Source of the DNA: Owenia fusiformis | Lineage: Eukaryota; Annelida; Polychaeta; Sabellida; Oweniidae | DNA length: 60,000 bases | Assembly: GCA_903813345.2 (NCBI GenBank) | Contig: CAIIXF020000003.1 | Coordinates: 25,003,248 to 25,063,247 of the forward strand | Reading direction: 5' to 3' | Shown here: one piece after another, positions 34,746 to 48,391 of the stretch | Layout: each line of letters opens with the position of its first letter | How positions within the stretch are numbered: position 1 is the first letter of the stretch | Position numbers and translations under genes: made by a program | Notes under the pieces: generated by a model | Seen by the model: only the letters and a program-made list of their open reading frames with translations | Database searches by the model: none | Told to the model about the DNA's origin: nothing

Positions 34746-35950
34746 AAATTCCCTTACTATGACACAATTTATATCATTAAATAAAATTAATATCACTAAT
34801 CTCTGGCTGCTCATTGTACATACAGTAATGATGTGTACTCTACACTCTTAGTCCAAAACATGATGATAATCTGCTGTTTACAGGACATGGACGTTTTAGG
34901 TGCTGGCATATTACTAAAGTCACCGTTATTTTGTGACCGCCATTGGACGTTTGGGGTCCATTGTTACAGGCTTTGAATTTCCTCTTTTATTAACCATTCG
35001 CAATAACATCTAATGGTGACATGTCTCCCTTATCATGTTAAAACATCTCAACTATCAGAGAAACGATAACAGTTATGTAGGATTAGGTTTGTTGCCATAG
35101 TTACAAACAGATCAGATGTAGATCTGTTATCATAACACGATAAAGATCAGAAATGTTGTCCTAAATATCACCTCTGTAGCTAATACCCTGGCGGATGTAT
35201 TCCCTATGCCAAACATGTATATTTGTAGGTTATTTATGTGTTTTCGAATACAGTTTGTAATAAATTGTAATATTGTACACGTTCTGTTGTGTACACTCCC
35301 CTCCATAAGTTTGGCAACCTTTTTTCCCCCATTGAACTACGTGTTAAAGCCTCTTTACCTTTGAATTTTTATTTACTTAAAATGCGATGAAAATACTTAT
35401 ACTATTGATGGAAACGTAATTTGACTTTAATTTCAATACCTCCAAATTTTCTCAATTTTTTCCTCAATTACAATAGGTCGAAAATTGATGATAAAGATGA
35501 ATTTTTGAAAATCGACATTCCCATGTTAACCAATGGGAAATGGTAGTCATATGACTGATTATCCCATGGTTGCAAGGATATAGATCGAATATCACATGAA
35601 GATATATATATGTGGATCAAGATATCATATTTTAGCAAAAAATTCACAAACCATCGAATATCACTTTTAAACTATCGAATATCACGTCTTAAAAAGTGAT
35701 ATTCGATGGTTTGAAAAGTGATATTCGATGGTTTGAAAAGTGATATCCGATGGTTTCGATTTTTTAAAAAAAAATCGTTTTACATTTTTTAATTATTTTC
35801 AAAAATATTTTTAAAAAATTTCAAAATTTCCAAAAAAATTTTCAACAATTTTTCACAATCTTTTTCAATAATTTTTTCAAATTTTTTCTCAACTTATATT
35901 TTTCAACTTTTTTCGCTGATGATGATTTCCTATGGGATAAACGGACAAAC

Positions 35951-36082
35951 CTATGGTTTTTCAAAAATATCAATTATATCCACTCATGGATACAAATATC
36001 TTCACTCATTCGCTGCGCTCACTCATGAAGATATCAATATCCACTCATGGATATAAATGATATGTTTTCAAAACCATAGGAT
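35951..36082. repeat. nested palindrome 1 in the composite element
   Basis: Arms CCTATGGTTTTTCAAAAATATC and GATATGTTTTCAAAACCATAGG with an inner TATCCACTCATGGATA mini-palindrome on both sides. The loop contains CATTCGCTGCGCTCACTCATG. Confidence 0.75.
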
Positions 36083-36230
36083 ATTTATAGGATATCCTAT
36101 GATTTTGAGGAATATCATTTTTATCTACGAGGTGATATTGATATCTGCACGAGAGAGCGAAGCGAACGAGTGCATATATCAATATCACCGAGTAGATTAA
36201 AATGATATTCTGAAAACATCATAGGATGTT
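36083..36230. repeat. nested palindrome 2 in the composite element
   Basis: Arms with AATATCATTTTTATCTAC and GTAGATTAAAATGATATT, GGTGATATTGATAT and ATATCAATATCACC; the loop is CACGAGAGAGCGAAGCGAACG. Confidence 0.75.
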
Positions 36231-36233
36231 CTT

Positions 36234-36493
36234 ATTATCCTACACTTACAAGGAGTGTACTAAATGTATAATATCATTGCAAAATGAATTTCATGCCAAT
36301 TTGGCGGAAAATCAACAAGCGGAGTATATCGTCACAATATCCGCCGCATATTGGGTTTTCCGGAGTATATCGTCACGATATCCTCCGCCCGGAGTATATC
36401 GTTACGATATCCTCCGGATATTCATTTTGCCAATAAATATCAAATTTATTTTTTAATGTTATTATACATTTAGTACACTAAGTGTAGGATAAT
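36234..36493. mobile_element. nested MITE with ATTATCCTACACTTA termini
   Basis: ATTATCCTACACTTA...AGTGTACTAAATGTATAATA pairs with the right end through TAAGTGTAGGATAAT; the left arm has five extra bases. The interior has three copies of GGAGTATATCGTYACRATAT, two closed by CCTCCG as small palindromes. Confidence 0.75.
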
Positions 36494-36999
36494 CCTATAA
36501 TATCCATCAATCCGAGTCCTTGCAAAAATACGAGTTAGGCAGGCATTTGAATTTGCTAACTTTATTTAACAAAAAGTTGATATGTTTCTTCAGATTCAAC
36601 AAAGTTATAGGGCTTTAAAGTCAAAATTGTTTTTCAAAAAACCTCTCCCATTGAAAAAACACAGGAGGCGAAAAATTATTTTCAAAAAGGACTTTGAAGC
36701 GCTGTAACTTTAATATTCATTAAATAAATTAAACACTTCTGTTCAAAAAAGTTAGACAATTCAATTTTCTATATAAAAATATTTTTTGCTGAATCTTTTA
36801 CTGAAAAGATATCCTGATTTCTGATTTGCCCCGAACCCTCAATTTCCCATTGGATTACATGGGAATGACGATTTTCAAAAATTCATCAAATTTATCATCA
36901 ATTTTCGACCTATTGTAGTTGAGGAAAAAATTGGAGAAAAAAGGTTGCCAAACTTATGGAGGGGAGTGTAGTTCTTTGCCAATATAAATATGTAATTAC

Positions 37000-38745
37000 G
37001 ATAAAGATCATGCTTGTCGTAGATACAATGAAGATCAGATCAGACCAAAATATCAAAGTTATCATATTTACAACAAAGATCAGATATATTTTGAACCGAA
37101 CTTGTTGCAATTGGTTTTGTTGAGTTGTGTAACAAAGCTTTGGTAACTACATGCAAGTGATAACATTAATATAAGTTGCCATAGTTACAATGAACGTTGG
37201 GTGTTTTATAATATAAGTCACTAAGGGAAACTATAAGAATATTAAACACATCAAACCCCATAAGTCATACCAACCAGCAAAAGCACCATTCAAGCTTAGA
37301 TCTGCAGACTGCGATAATAGTAAAAATCGTGTTTTCAAGCACTGAAGATTACAATAATGATATTTTATATGACTATTCAGTCTACAGTGGTTGCGGAGAT
37401 ATTCAGCTCTTCAAATAATGAGCAATGTTGCTTTGAATCAACATTGTAATTAACCAGAGCTTTGGAAAAAGGGATGCTTCGTGTAAGAAACTGAGTTGAT
37501 GAACCAATTACAAGTCCACTCCTGTTTATTAAGATTTAGCTTTCCGAACGTGGACAGTCGAAGATGAAGTCGCTTATCGTACACTAGTGCACTGTAGAGA
37601 CTTCTCTGAAAATGGGTATTAGTTGGCTAAACAGACATGAAAATTTGATACTTAGCAGTTTATCTATATTCATTTATTCATCCTAACTTACTGCAACTGA
37701 GTGAACTCAATATGGACCTGCATTCCTTCAATTGAATAAGGAATAAAATAGTCGACATTTTTACGATCAATGTAGTTACGTATGCATAAGGCCACAAGGG
37801 AAAAGACCAAAAACAGTATTCCCAAAAATATCTAAAAACAACCGTCCTAAAGGAAAACAAGCATACCAAATATCTCAAACTATGATTGTATAGGGTGATC
37901 CAGAAAACTATGTTGCTATCCAGTAAAATATGTTGCTATTTCAATATTGCTAGACTAATCTTCGTGAAACTTGGCACAAATGTTCCACAAACATTATTGA
38001 ATGTATACTCATTGCTTGATTTTATGGTAACTATGGTAATCCGATGTGCAAAGAAACTGTGGTATGTCAATTTAGTTTCTCTGTTTTGACTTTTGCTATG
38101 AAAAGTTTTTATAAATGTTAAAAATACTTATTGCTATACTAAAACGATCAGTAATAAAGTTCAGAATATAATTGTCATAAACCCATCAGATAGCTTAAAT
38201 GCTTAAAGGGGCAACAAAGACCGTAGAGAGAAAATTCGATTTTTTTTATTTTTTCTGAGCTATCAGGTCAATATTTGGCTTAACATCTTCTTTGACATAC
38301 CTATTTTCTTAAAGTGAATGGATAAACTCTCAATTTCAGAAGAAGTTAATTTTCATTAAGAAGTGTAAATTTAGTACAAACCTTCTATAAAGGGAGTCCC
38401 ACTTATAGATTTTTAAGATTCACCACGTTTCAAGAGGAATATCAGCTAAAATAATGTTCATCCAGGTGGTTTCTTTGTAGATAATAAAAATATATGTTAG
38501 TCTTGATGCAATATCCAAACTTAAATATATTTTGACACTGGTCGATGATCGTTGAATGCCCCCCCCCCACCCTGCACTTATTGTTGCACCTTTAATAGAG
38601 AGTTAAATGTATGATCATCATTTTTTATGACAATTAGGAAAAGCTTAAACGCAGTAAAATTTACTTTCATATGTTAAATAAAGGAATCATATTAGAACGA
38701 AAGTATCCTTCAAAAATAAAAATGTCTACACTGGAGTTCAAACAA
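37000..38745. other. no gene seen
   Basis: AT-rich. A lone mariner-like end (TATAGGGTGATCCAGAAAAC, about 37890) has no partner. GGGGCAACAA near 38212 and TTGTTGCACC near 38582 may be degenerate inverted ends of an old element. Confidence 0.45.
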
Positions 38746-38749
38746 TGAA

Positions 38750-39050
38750 TATGTATGCTTAAGTGCCAAAAGGGAAAGACTAAAAAGTGTAGGAAACAAC
38801 AGAGCAAATCAAGAAACTGAAACATCTACAAGTGCACAACCAGTCAGAAGTAAATTAAACAAACCCCTATATCCAAAATAATGCTCTTGCATGTAAAGAA
38901 ACAATGGAACCCCAACCATTCAATAACCAGCTAGTACCACAATCCAAGACCACAACACCATGGGACATTTCACTCATACTGATGATCCTTTTAATTGCAG
39001 AAAATTGTTAAAATGACTGCATGTCTTCTCCAGTCAATTACTCAGATACG
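38750..39050 (+). pseudogene. fragment of the dispersed MULE-associated insert
   Basis: AAGTGCCAAAAGGGAAAG (SAKRER), AACAAACCCCTATATCC, AATCCAAGACCA, GGGACATTTCACTCATACTGA occur in the order seen at 3985-4215. Further on CTCCAGTCAATTA is similar to part of the MULE relic at 4429. Several stops; no function expected. Confidence 0.6.
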
Positions 39051-39059
39051 AGTAGGTCG

Positions 39060-40560
39060 TTACCAGTTTCGCCACCAGGTGGCTAATTCGGGGGAAATAA
39101 CATGACAGGGTATTACAAAGTTCCCTAAACTTGATTATTCATCAGTTTTAGTGGTTCACTTTCCATATTACCCTTATGTATCTGATAGTTATACAAATTA
39201 AAACATATTTTCCAGTAAAAGAAAATATTATCTCCCCGACCTAGACGTCACATTTTCAAAGAAAATCAAATTTTCAAAGTTGATAAACTCTTCAAAACCA
39301 CATTCCTAGGTGCAGTTTTACATGTAGATTCCAAATATGACATCAGTTTGACTGATTTCTAATGACGTAAATCAAGATTATTTCTACTCCCACCTAGTCT
39401 ATTATTCGACTCTGAATGAGTAGTTTTTCTGCTCTGCATGTCTAAGTTGACCCAACGTTTTCTTTGCAACTTGTATTTTTAATTATGTTAGTATTTAATT
39501 AACAGGGCCAATAATGCATTGCCTCGGCCCTAGTTGTGTATGTTAAATAGTTTATTGACTAATGATAATAAAAACCTTTAAACCTAAAAATTACAATTGC
39601 AAAACATTTTACAGCTTAAAATCCATGAGTATCAAAGAGCCAACAACCATCTGCAACATGACCTCCATCTGAAATTGCAATATAACTCGTCGTTAACATT
39701 CCGCTCATTGTTTATGTTGCAAACGGTCCATTTGTGAGAGAAGAATACAATAGCAAGGTTGGATGAACACCAACAACATTTTATTTGATATATTGTAATG
39801 GATCTTGAAGCAATTATATTTAAAGTCAAAATGCCCAGGCAATGGACGAAAAATAATCATATTTCAAAAGGGTATTTGAAACTGCGTCAGATATGACATT
39901 GATTGACTTTACTGAACTAGTTTGCAGCGCGTATTAGACAACCATTAACTGATGTTAAGAATAAATGCGATCAAAGGATTTTGAGATCTTTCAAGTCATG
40001 CAAATGGAAGAATCGGTCCCTTTAGGGGGATATATTGTAGTTTAGTATGCAGCTGATGCGTCACTGAATGATTCGAAAATTAGTAGGTATTTGTAACTAT
40101 CTAGATGGCATATTTCATCTCTGCGTGAATAGCGTACCTCTTGTGCACTCTCAATACGGCATATGTTAAACTAATAGATATGGGTGTAAAATGTTACACG
40201 CAACCATTTAAAAGATAATGTTTACTTTGCAGTCCTTATTCTATTTTTGAGAAAAGGGACAAATCAAGTAACTGAGAATGTGGAAATGTCCAATTTCCTC
40301 TTTTCACATTTTGCCAGGAATCCTGAAATTATGTCTCAGAACTGTTGGCCTTCTTGAAATATAAAGCACGAATTGATGTGAGCAAACTCATTTATAGTTA
40401 CTTACTCCAAATCTCTCTATCTACGCTAGTCTCATTAATGAAAGCACACTTATTGTGAAGGAAATGGGTACGAACATCTAGTCCATTAATAAGTCTTGCA
40501 TTTAGTATTACTACCTGGTAATCTTATGACATTATTCACTGAGTTTGGTTTGCATAATGG
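39060..40560. other. no gene seen
   Basis: AT-rich; short frames only, none recognisable. Confidence 0.5.
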
Positions 40561-40574
40561 AATGCACACTTATA

Positions 40575-40722
40575 CAGGCCCGTAGCCAGGATTTGCCGGG
40601 GAAGCGATTTTACCAAGGGGAGGGGGAAGGGACTTTTGACAGTTTTGGCAAAAAATCATGCGAACATTTCTGGCCGGGAGGGAGCGGCCCCTCTCTCCGC
40701 CCCCACCCTGGCTACGAGCCTG
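40575..40722. mobile_element. MITE of the CAGGCCCGTAGCCAGG family, copy 1
   Basis: Left end CAGGCCCGTAGCCAGGATTTG and right end CACCCTGGCTACGAGCCTG are inverted. Flanking pentamers TTATA and TTATT match at four of five positions. GC-rich relative to its surroundings. A second copy is at 55022-55223. Confidence 0.8.
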
Positions 40723-40729
40723 TTATTTT

Positions 40730-43700
40730 TTCTACCTGTTATTCTAGCAGAATATGAATCTCGATGAACAATCTGCAATAGAAAACGAATTCAACCCTGA
40801 ACTGTGATATAACAGGAAACACAAAAAGAAACATTGATGAGTTGATTGAAAACCACAACAAAACTATTAAGTCAATATTGACAATGGTAGTACTTATCGA
40901 ATATTAATTAAAGCATATTTAATACGCAATGTGTTATTGGAATTACTCTAATAGTAAAGTATTTGTCCAAATTAGCCAAGAGACAATGAATATTCTTCCT
41001 CGCTCAGCTGCTCAATTTGTTCAAGGATGATAAGATACGTTTCCTTATATTCAAGCAATACGCAAAGTAAACATGCCCAGTATAAATGAATGAACAAAAT
41101 AATAGAGTTTAATAAAAAAAGGTTGCCGTTCTTGTCTCTCAAATAGTTGATGCAAAACACTTAAAAACAACTCTTAACAATATTGAGGTCATATTTACTT
41201 TTTATGTCATTTTATCGATGTGCCTGCATGATCATGCAGAAAGGGAAATTTTCACTTGATTTAGAAATAACTTTATTTAGGCAGACTAATTGAAGAGACA
41301 GAAACTAATATCCACGTCGGTGTTCTAAAATTCAACAGCTTGCTGGATAAGCCGAGAACTCAATATGAATGTTCATGTAATGAGAAAACAACGAACAGTT
41401 CATTTAAAGTTGTTCCGTTTCTCCTTGGACGTAGCTCAATCAAACGAAAAAATCAAATGTCTGCTGTTGGTTCCACAATATATAAAACAACATATATTTT
41501 ATTTTATTGCAAAGATACAGCTGTATGTACGTGTCTGAGGGAGTTTCATTCTCTCAAGTGAAACAGTTTGGGAACATATTCTTATTGGAACAAGCCTGAT
41601 TGTTCAATCCATTGAGACATCTAAATTGATTGATTTATTCACCTCTGTTACATTCAGAATTCATCGGAGAAAAGCAAGCTGTACTTCGTTGTAGTTAATT
41701 TCCATATTATTGACCGAAGTTATAAAGGTTGACGCAATAAAAACATTTTCAGCCTCAATTTAATAATTTCCAAAGAATATAACAAACCTTTTAGATGAAT
41801 CCCGAATCCTTTGGGGTTCCAATAAATCCCAAACCCCTTTTGATAAACTAAGGAAAATAGGGTACATTGACTATGTTTATGATGTCATACTCTGTAGTGT
41901 CACCCACTGCAGACAGCAATGGCTGTAAGCAAATTACAAGAAGTTCCTATTAGTTCCTATTTCTGGTCTGAAACTGTAAGAGTCAGAAAAGTATATTCGG
42001 TTTTATTTGCAAGCAGTTTCTGTAAACGTGACAAGCTGACGTTTCTATGTTTCTACCCTATGCAACCTAAAACTAATTTTACTTTGAACGTAACATCACT
42101 GTCAACTTACATAAACTGAACGTTTTACATACTGATATAGTCCTGGGAAGAGATACCAGCGATTACCTTTGGTAATCTAAATAAGAATATTTTTCAAAAT
42201 GAATGAAAAATGTTTTTTTTCAAATGACAGCAGAGTGTCAATATGAGTGATTTATTTTGGAATATGGTAGTTTGAAGAGGGTCGTTGTCTTCATGTTCTC
42301 TTATCTCAAAATCTTGAAGGACATCTCGTGAAGATTACGTAACAGCAAGCTAGATTAGGTTGGGATATGACTTAATAAGCTAAAGTACCAGCCATAAAAT
42401 ATATATTGGGCAAACCTTATACTGGTCAGCAATAAACATTTCTCATTTCGTATATGACTTTTTGTCATAGTAAAAGGAGTAAGTATGGTATGAGGATATT
42501 GTCACACTTCACACGTCCCATGTAACTACAGGGTATTCCGCTTTATCTAAAACGTTGACATGTTGTTTATGTAAGACTAAATATACCTCATATGGCAATG
42601 TTGTATCATGTTTTGCTTACTTCTCAAACGTTTCAATTATAGAATAGATGTTGTATATTGTCTGCATTAATACGCGAAAATGTTACCAATGTATTTACAT
42701 AAGTGTATTAAGAAATCAAGGACAAAGATTGAACCCTATGGGACACCGTGTATATTTACACCAAGACGATGTTTGGTTACGAATCAATCATGTGAGCTCA
42801 ACCATGTAAAGGGACTGCAATATTTCATTCCAACAAATTAATCAAAAACCTCACCTTTACAATTTCCAACTTTATCCGTACCTCATTCGATTCACTTGGG
42901 ACGTTATCTTTCGTAGACGTATACGCTCATCCATCAAACATATATCTTATTAAAAATGAATTTCATTGCAGATTTCGTGGAATGCTCATTTTGGTCAGCT
43001 ATCTATGATGACAAATGAGATTATCTGAAGAGAGCGATGGTTCGTTGGGAAAAAAGTCAATTGCATTTAGGATTAGATTTAATTATTCATTGTAATTCAT
43101 TCCTCATGATTAGACTGCCCCTTGACGTAATGATAAAAACACAGTGGCTCTAAGGATCAAATTTAATGAGTAATACACGACAAAGTAAAAAACAAACACA
43201 TAATTTAAGGTAACGATGAATGATAAATATGCAGTGGCAGTAATAAAGCACAATGGGGAACATTAAACACATAATTACATAACGCTGAAAGGGTATTGCG
43301 ACACTTACATTAAACAGGAGAACGATCCATACACGAGAAGTTGATAAATTTCCCTTTAATGATTCTTAAGTGACAATGCAACGCTTTTCCAATAATTGTA
43401 CAATGATAAATTTAGTATGATACCAAACCTGCTGTGGTAAATGTTTAATATCAGAGAGACTACCATAGAAAGACAAGATTACATGGTCAGCTACCAATTT
43501 GTTGACTTGATTCGTTTTTGACTGATGAGACACAAGTGACTGTCGAATCTTAAACTAGCTTCTCATTAAGCATTGGTTCATTACTTCCAAGGTGATAATA
43601 AGTTGGGACAACTGAAATATTTTGAATCAAGATGCATCAGTTTGATTAATTCCCGTTATACGCCCTGATTTCGAGATTTCTATGTTAAACGAATGTAGAA

Positions 43701-44080
43701 ACTTTTCATAAAGAATAATTAGGAAACATATTTAACCTCTCTAGTAAAGCCCATGGAAGTCTTGCCCAACAAAAACAAATAAAAGAAGTGGTGACATATA
43801 TTTTTTTCAGCTTTATTCAGCTTTCATAGTTAGGCAAGGTGTGTCCGATTCCAGCCAATTCGAACACAGTTTTTCATATAAATGCAGTGCATTATATAAC
43901 AAATTACCGCATCCACGGTCATTGCTTGTGTGGTCGTCGAGGTGACAACTTGACTCTACAGATTGAAATTGATTCTTTGCCAACTTGACCTTTGCAAAAG
44001 TTTCATTGAAAAGATGTTCTTTTAGTGATTTCGTATCTTTTAAGTGAAATGATACAAAATATTTTGCAATGTGTGAAAAT
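40730..44080. other. no gene seen
   Basis: AT-rich. The only coding hint is 42715-42845 on the plus strand, a stop-free stretch reading TKIEPYGTPCIFT, reminiscent of LINE-derived peptides but too short to assign. Confidence 0.4.
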
Positions 44081-44086
44081 TATCTA

Positions 44087-44227
44087 AGCCCAAGACTCAA
44101 TGTATTGTGGAATGACCATTCCTTTCATGCATTGTTTCCTGAAATTAATCTGCGCATCTCGTGCAAATTTTGGAAAGTAACTCTTTCAAGGAATGGTCAT
44201 TCCACATTGCACTGAGTCCAGGGCTTG
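44087..44227. mobile_element. hairpin MITE with TGGAATGACCATTCC arms
   Basis: GCCCAAGACTCAATG...TGGAATGACCATTCCTTTC pairs with AAGGAATGGTCATTCCA...TGAGTCCAGGGC. Arms are about 40 bp; each arm also contains an internal palindrome (GGAATGACCATTCC). Confidence 0.7.
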
Positions 44228-44229
44228 AA

Positions 44230-46775
44230 TCCTCAAATATACATGGTAACTCCCTTATTAGCAATTCAAGGATCTAAGATACTATTAAATACAAACAATA
44301 TACTTCAATTTTCGGACACCCTGTATACCGTATGGTATATCAAATATCACGCTGAACATCACAGACATAGATGAACGAGTCAACGAGGACTGTTGACTAC
44401 CACTTTATCCTTATCTGAATTATGTTTCAGAATAATGTAGATATTAGATATTTCACAATGATTTTACTGCAGCTTTACTGCAGCTGGATTCTTTAATAAT
44501 AATTTTCATTCAGTTTAATAAACTACTGCTGAACAACATCAGTACCTTGTAAGAGTTGATTACATTCGCATTCTGTAAACAAAATCTTTTTACACTCAAT
44601 CTGATTCTATTCAAGTATAACATCCTTATGATACCAACGTGCAATGATTTTGATACATTTCGCGACCATTTTGTTACTGACGAAGCTGGATTATTTTAAA
44701 AATATGTTTAATATTTAAATATCTACATTTCCGATGACCAGGAGCATTAAAGGAAAGGGAGAAGTTAAATGGCATAACAATGGGAGTGGGTTGGGGCAAG
44801 ACTTATGTATTTTTATTTTACACAGGTGTTACCCTGCGCGCAGAGTCTAGTTATAAACTAAGACGAAGCTCTCTTTTAAGAAGTGAAGTCGAACGAATGC
44901 AAAGGGTACATACACTGTAGGTGCTCGTCATTCTATAAAATGTTATTTTTTTCTTCCACGACAAAAAACCACTTTGATTATTCTTTTTTCATTGTAATTT
45001 TAAGTGCTTCATAATTGACCCTTGGATAAAGTCATCAGTCTTTATTTTAAACTACTTTCAGTAAATCTAACTTTCCATTTATGCAAATATAAGATAGTTT
45101 TATACTTTATGCAAATTACTCATTAGTCACAATTAGTACGTCTGATTTGAAAAATTGATTTCAGCCCTTGTTTGTATTGTTGAGCTACAACTACTCATCA
45201 AGAATAGTCAGGCCCATAGCCGGGGGCTCGGGGGATATCTCCTTAAAAAATGTTACCTATCTTTTTTGCTTTCTTGAAGGATTTTCTTTCATTTCAGAAC
45301 GCGCTAAATAAGCCCCAAAAATCCTAAATTTTCCCGGACCCTCTAGTTTTGCTCGGCCTACACGGCATCGCGTACAACTAGCACAACTAATTCTGACAAC
45401 GTCCCTAACAAGCTATTCAATGAGAATTTGACTCGAGCTTTGTTCCTTCTAAATCAACCAAATAATAGGCATTTTAAAAATATTTGGGTAATACGGGGCA
45501 TTATTTTCAAAATTAGGGCACTAATTTTCTCCCGCGCAAGTGGGGCAGTTTTTGGGACCCCTTCCTCGGGGCCACCCCTGGTGACTTGTTCATAACGCCC
45601 TTGTAATTACAATGCAAAGTTGGTTAAGCATGAAAAATATTATGTGTGGATGGGGGGAGGTCGACCACCCCACCCCACCCCCTTACCAAAAGCTGCCTAC
45701 GAATTACTCATTTTTCTTTTCTTTCTATTATCAACACTTAGTACCGTAGTTCCATTAAATGAAATACTCTACTTATTTGTCGTATATCTATTACAAACTC
45801 ATTTTAGCATGGCATATTTAGAGGTTAATGTTCCTTTAATGTAAAGAGTATTCCCCAGTGGCGCTGTCTCGATATGCAGGTATGCCGGACACCAGCCTTG
45901 GACGGCCCCATAAGACAGGAATGAAGGCATTTCAAATCATAAGTTAATAACCGTAGTTACAAACACACTACCTCTCTAGACCAGAGGCTGTATGTTTTTG
46001 ACAATAGATTCGGGGAACTAAAGCAGTCGTACGCTCGCCGTAGAGAGGCATTTGATACAGCAAAATAATTTTGCTCGAACCAAGGATCTATACAGGTAGA
46101 CTTACCAATTTGATACCAGATATCAAATGATAATAAATCACTTTATTTCTATGCACCAGCGTATTTCAAAATGTTTATAATAATTTGATTAAATGAAAAA
46201 TTGAGCTGTTGGGAAATATGAAACCAAATTCAAATTTGTTATAAAGAAACAAAATAGCAATTAACTAAATGGTGCAATCAATCGTGTGCAACATGAGGAA
46301 TGTAGATTTTATTTTTCAGCTGATTTACTGCTTACGTGACCTTTGAATTTTTTCAGTACCATCAGACGTTTGACAACCCCATTTCTGAGTTAGATAACTC
46401 AAGGACGCTTTGAAAATGCTTGATTTTGTGTTCTCAAAATCTATAGTGATTCAAAAATTTATCTTAGCCACTCAATATAAATTTACATTTCCTCCAATTT
46501 TACTCATTTTTTCTTTATACCAAAAGGTCAAAATCTATTTAAAATTTATGGATTTTTGGATGATTTAGAAAAAGAATAAAAGCAGAATATTTTTGTATTT
46601 TATGTAGACAATTGAAAATGTCGGAAATGTTACATAAACATTCCAATTATTTTTATCCAATTATCTCCTTTGTTCTACTGCTGGAATATTGAGTCCGTAG
46701 TTTCCCGAAGTTGAAAAATACGATCTACGGTTGCTTCAAGGATGCTCTACGGGGAATCCCTATTTTTCTCATGTC
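44230..46775. other. no gene seen; one possible truncated MITE end
   Basis: CAGGCCCATAGCCGGGGGC at 45209 resembles the CAGGCCCGTAGCC terminus but no matching right end was found. GGACACCCTGTATA near 44308 is another solitary mariner-like end. No coding sequence supported. Confidence 0.45.
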
Positions 46776-46782
46776 GCATATA

Positions 46783-47676
46783 CAGGGGGTAGAAACGCGT
46801 CTTGTGTAGAAACGCGTCCAGTATTTTCGTCTGGTGCAAACCGAAATACTGGACGCAGACCTCCATTTTTGATCTAGAGAGGTAGGTGTGATTTTACTCA
46901 GTAGCCTGTCATCGTTTTACAGTGTTTTCTTATCTGGAAACAGACTCCCAGTACATTGAGGAACATACAATCCTTATAAAATGACAGTCATTCATCTAGA
47001 TTTTTTGTAATGTGGGCCGGTTAAGCACGGAAATACTTTGATTTTCCCCCTGAAATACACGAATCGAGTCAGATTTCTTTTTATTTACCATTTTATTGAC
47101 AAGATATGCAATTTTCTTGTGTATGAAATGAGAATACAGCTTCCAGTCGGCAAATTTTAGCCTTGAAATGAAAATAGAAAAATGACGAAATTTAAAGAAA
47201 TACCGGACGAAATGAAAATCTACTGGACGCAAGCCATCCGGTAATAACAGGCTTGCATCCAGTACATTTTTTTTTATTTCCTCCAGTATTTCTATAATTT
47301 CGTCATTTTTTATCGATCACTTTTAAGCTAAAATTTGCAGATCGGAGGCCGTATTGTTAGCTCATACACAAGAAAATTGCATATCTTGTCAATGCAATGG
47401 TAAATATAACTCAATCCCTGAAAAAATCAAAATATTTCTGTGCTTAGCCCCACATTACAGAAAAACTAGATGGTTAGCTGTCATTTTATAAGAATTGGAT
47501 GTTCCCCTATGTACTGGGAATCTGATGAGATGTTTTTTAGGTAAGGACACACTGTAAAACGATCACAGGCTACCGCGTTAAATTACACCTACCTCTCTTT
47601 GGATCAAAAATGGAGGTCTGTGTCCAGTATTTCCAGTTGTACCAGTCAAAAATACTGGACGCGTTTCTATCCCCTG
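46783..47676. mobile_element. 894-bp foldback element with 5-bp target duplication
   Basis: Ends CAGGGGGTAGAAACGCGTC and GACGCGTTTCTATCCCCTG, flanked on each side by ATATA (46778-46782 and 47677-47681). The arms are inverted copies for about 430 bp (for example GGACGCAGACCTCCATTTTT and its partner near 47610; GTACATTGAGGAACATACAA and its partner near 47500). Almost no unique centre, no coding capacity. Confidence 0.85.
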
Positions 47677-47689
47677 ATATAAGGGTCGC

Positions 47690-48200
47690 CATAAGCACTG
47701 GTACTACACTCTTCACACTATAGTTACCGAAACAGATTGGTTAAAGGGCCGTTGTGATCTGAGAAAATTCTTGAAAAATGAAACACCCTAGACGTACAGC
47801 AAGGTTCTCTCAAGACACGAGATCAGAAAGCTGTATGTTTTTGAATAAATGACTTTTGAACTGACAACTTCGTTTATCTGATCATGATATATCCGATATT
47901 TGATTAACTGATGTTGTTTAGTGAAACAGTGGGGTAGTGTACAACGAATGCTCATAGCAATCGAATAGTGTTAGACATTACGATTATAAGCAAGTGATAC
48001 GCATACAGAGTAGGTATTAATGCACATTAGACTAAGATGAGACTGTTTTCACCATTACATTTGTATCAGTGACGAATCTAAGAGCAAATGTCACGGAATT
48101 TCTAATATTTTTGATTGTTCCACAATACATGTTTCCTCAATTAGTTTCTTTCATAATTTTGAAGAATTTCAAAGAATGATTTCACCTATACACACAAAAA
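47690..48200. other. no gene seen
   Basis: AT-rich spacer between two elements, without a supported ORF. Confidence 0.5.
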
Positions 48201-48209
48201 TGTATGTAA

Positions 48210-48350
48210 GATGAAGTACCAAAGGCGACACCTAAAAATATACAAAACACAGAAAGTTAAAGAACATAAGCGCGTAGCCATTCATAACGAGAACAAACCC
48301 CCAATATCTCAAAACAATGATCTTACTTACAGAAAAGTTTATATTTTGTT
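48210..48350 (+). pseudogene. weak fragment of the dispersed MULE-associated insert
   Basis: AGTACCAAAGGCGACACC...AACAAACCCCCAATATC...AACAATGATCTTAC parallels AACAAACCCCATATAGCC...ACCATGATCTAAC of unit A. Strongly decayed; a small ORF crosses it by chance. Confidence 0.4.
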
Positions 48351-48391
48351 TTATACTGTATTTTTAAATTGTTGTGAAAAAGAAATAGCCC

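Larger units (their letters stand above)
35296..36970. mobile_element. composite foldback element with CACTCCCCTCCATAAG termini
   Basis: The left end TACACTCCCCTCCATAAG and right end CTTATGGAGGGGAGTGTA are perfect complements, each with TA at the edge. Further in, GGTTGCCAAACTT, AATTTTCGACCTATTGTA and CATGGGAATG blocks are inverted copies. The left arm holds about 120 extra bp (35345-35460) that also occur at 3340-3470 and in unit B. The centre is a mosaic of nested palindromes. No transposase is present. Confidence 0.8.

Noticed and set aside
45209-45660. Third full copy of the CAGGCCC MITE
   Set aside because: Only a left-end resemblance (CAGGCCCATAGCC) is visible; no matching right terminus.
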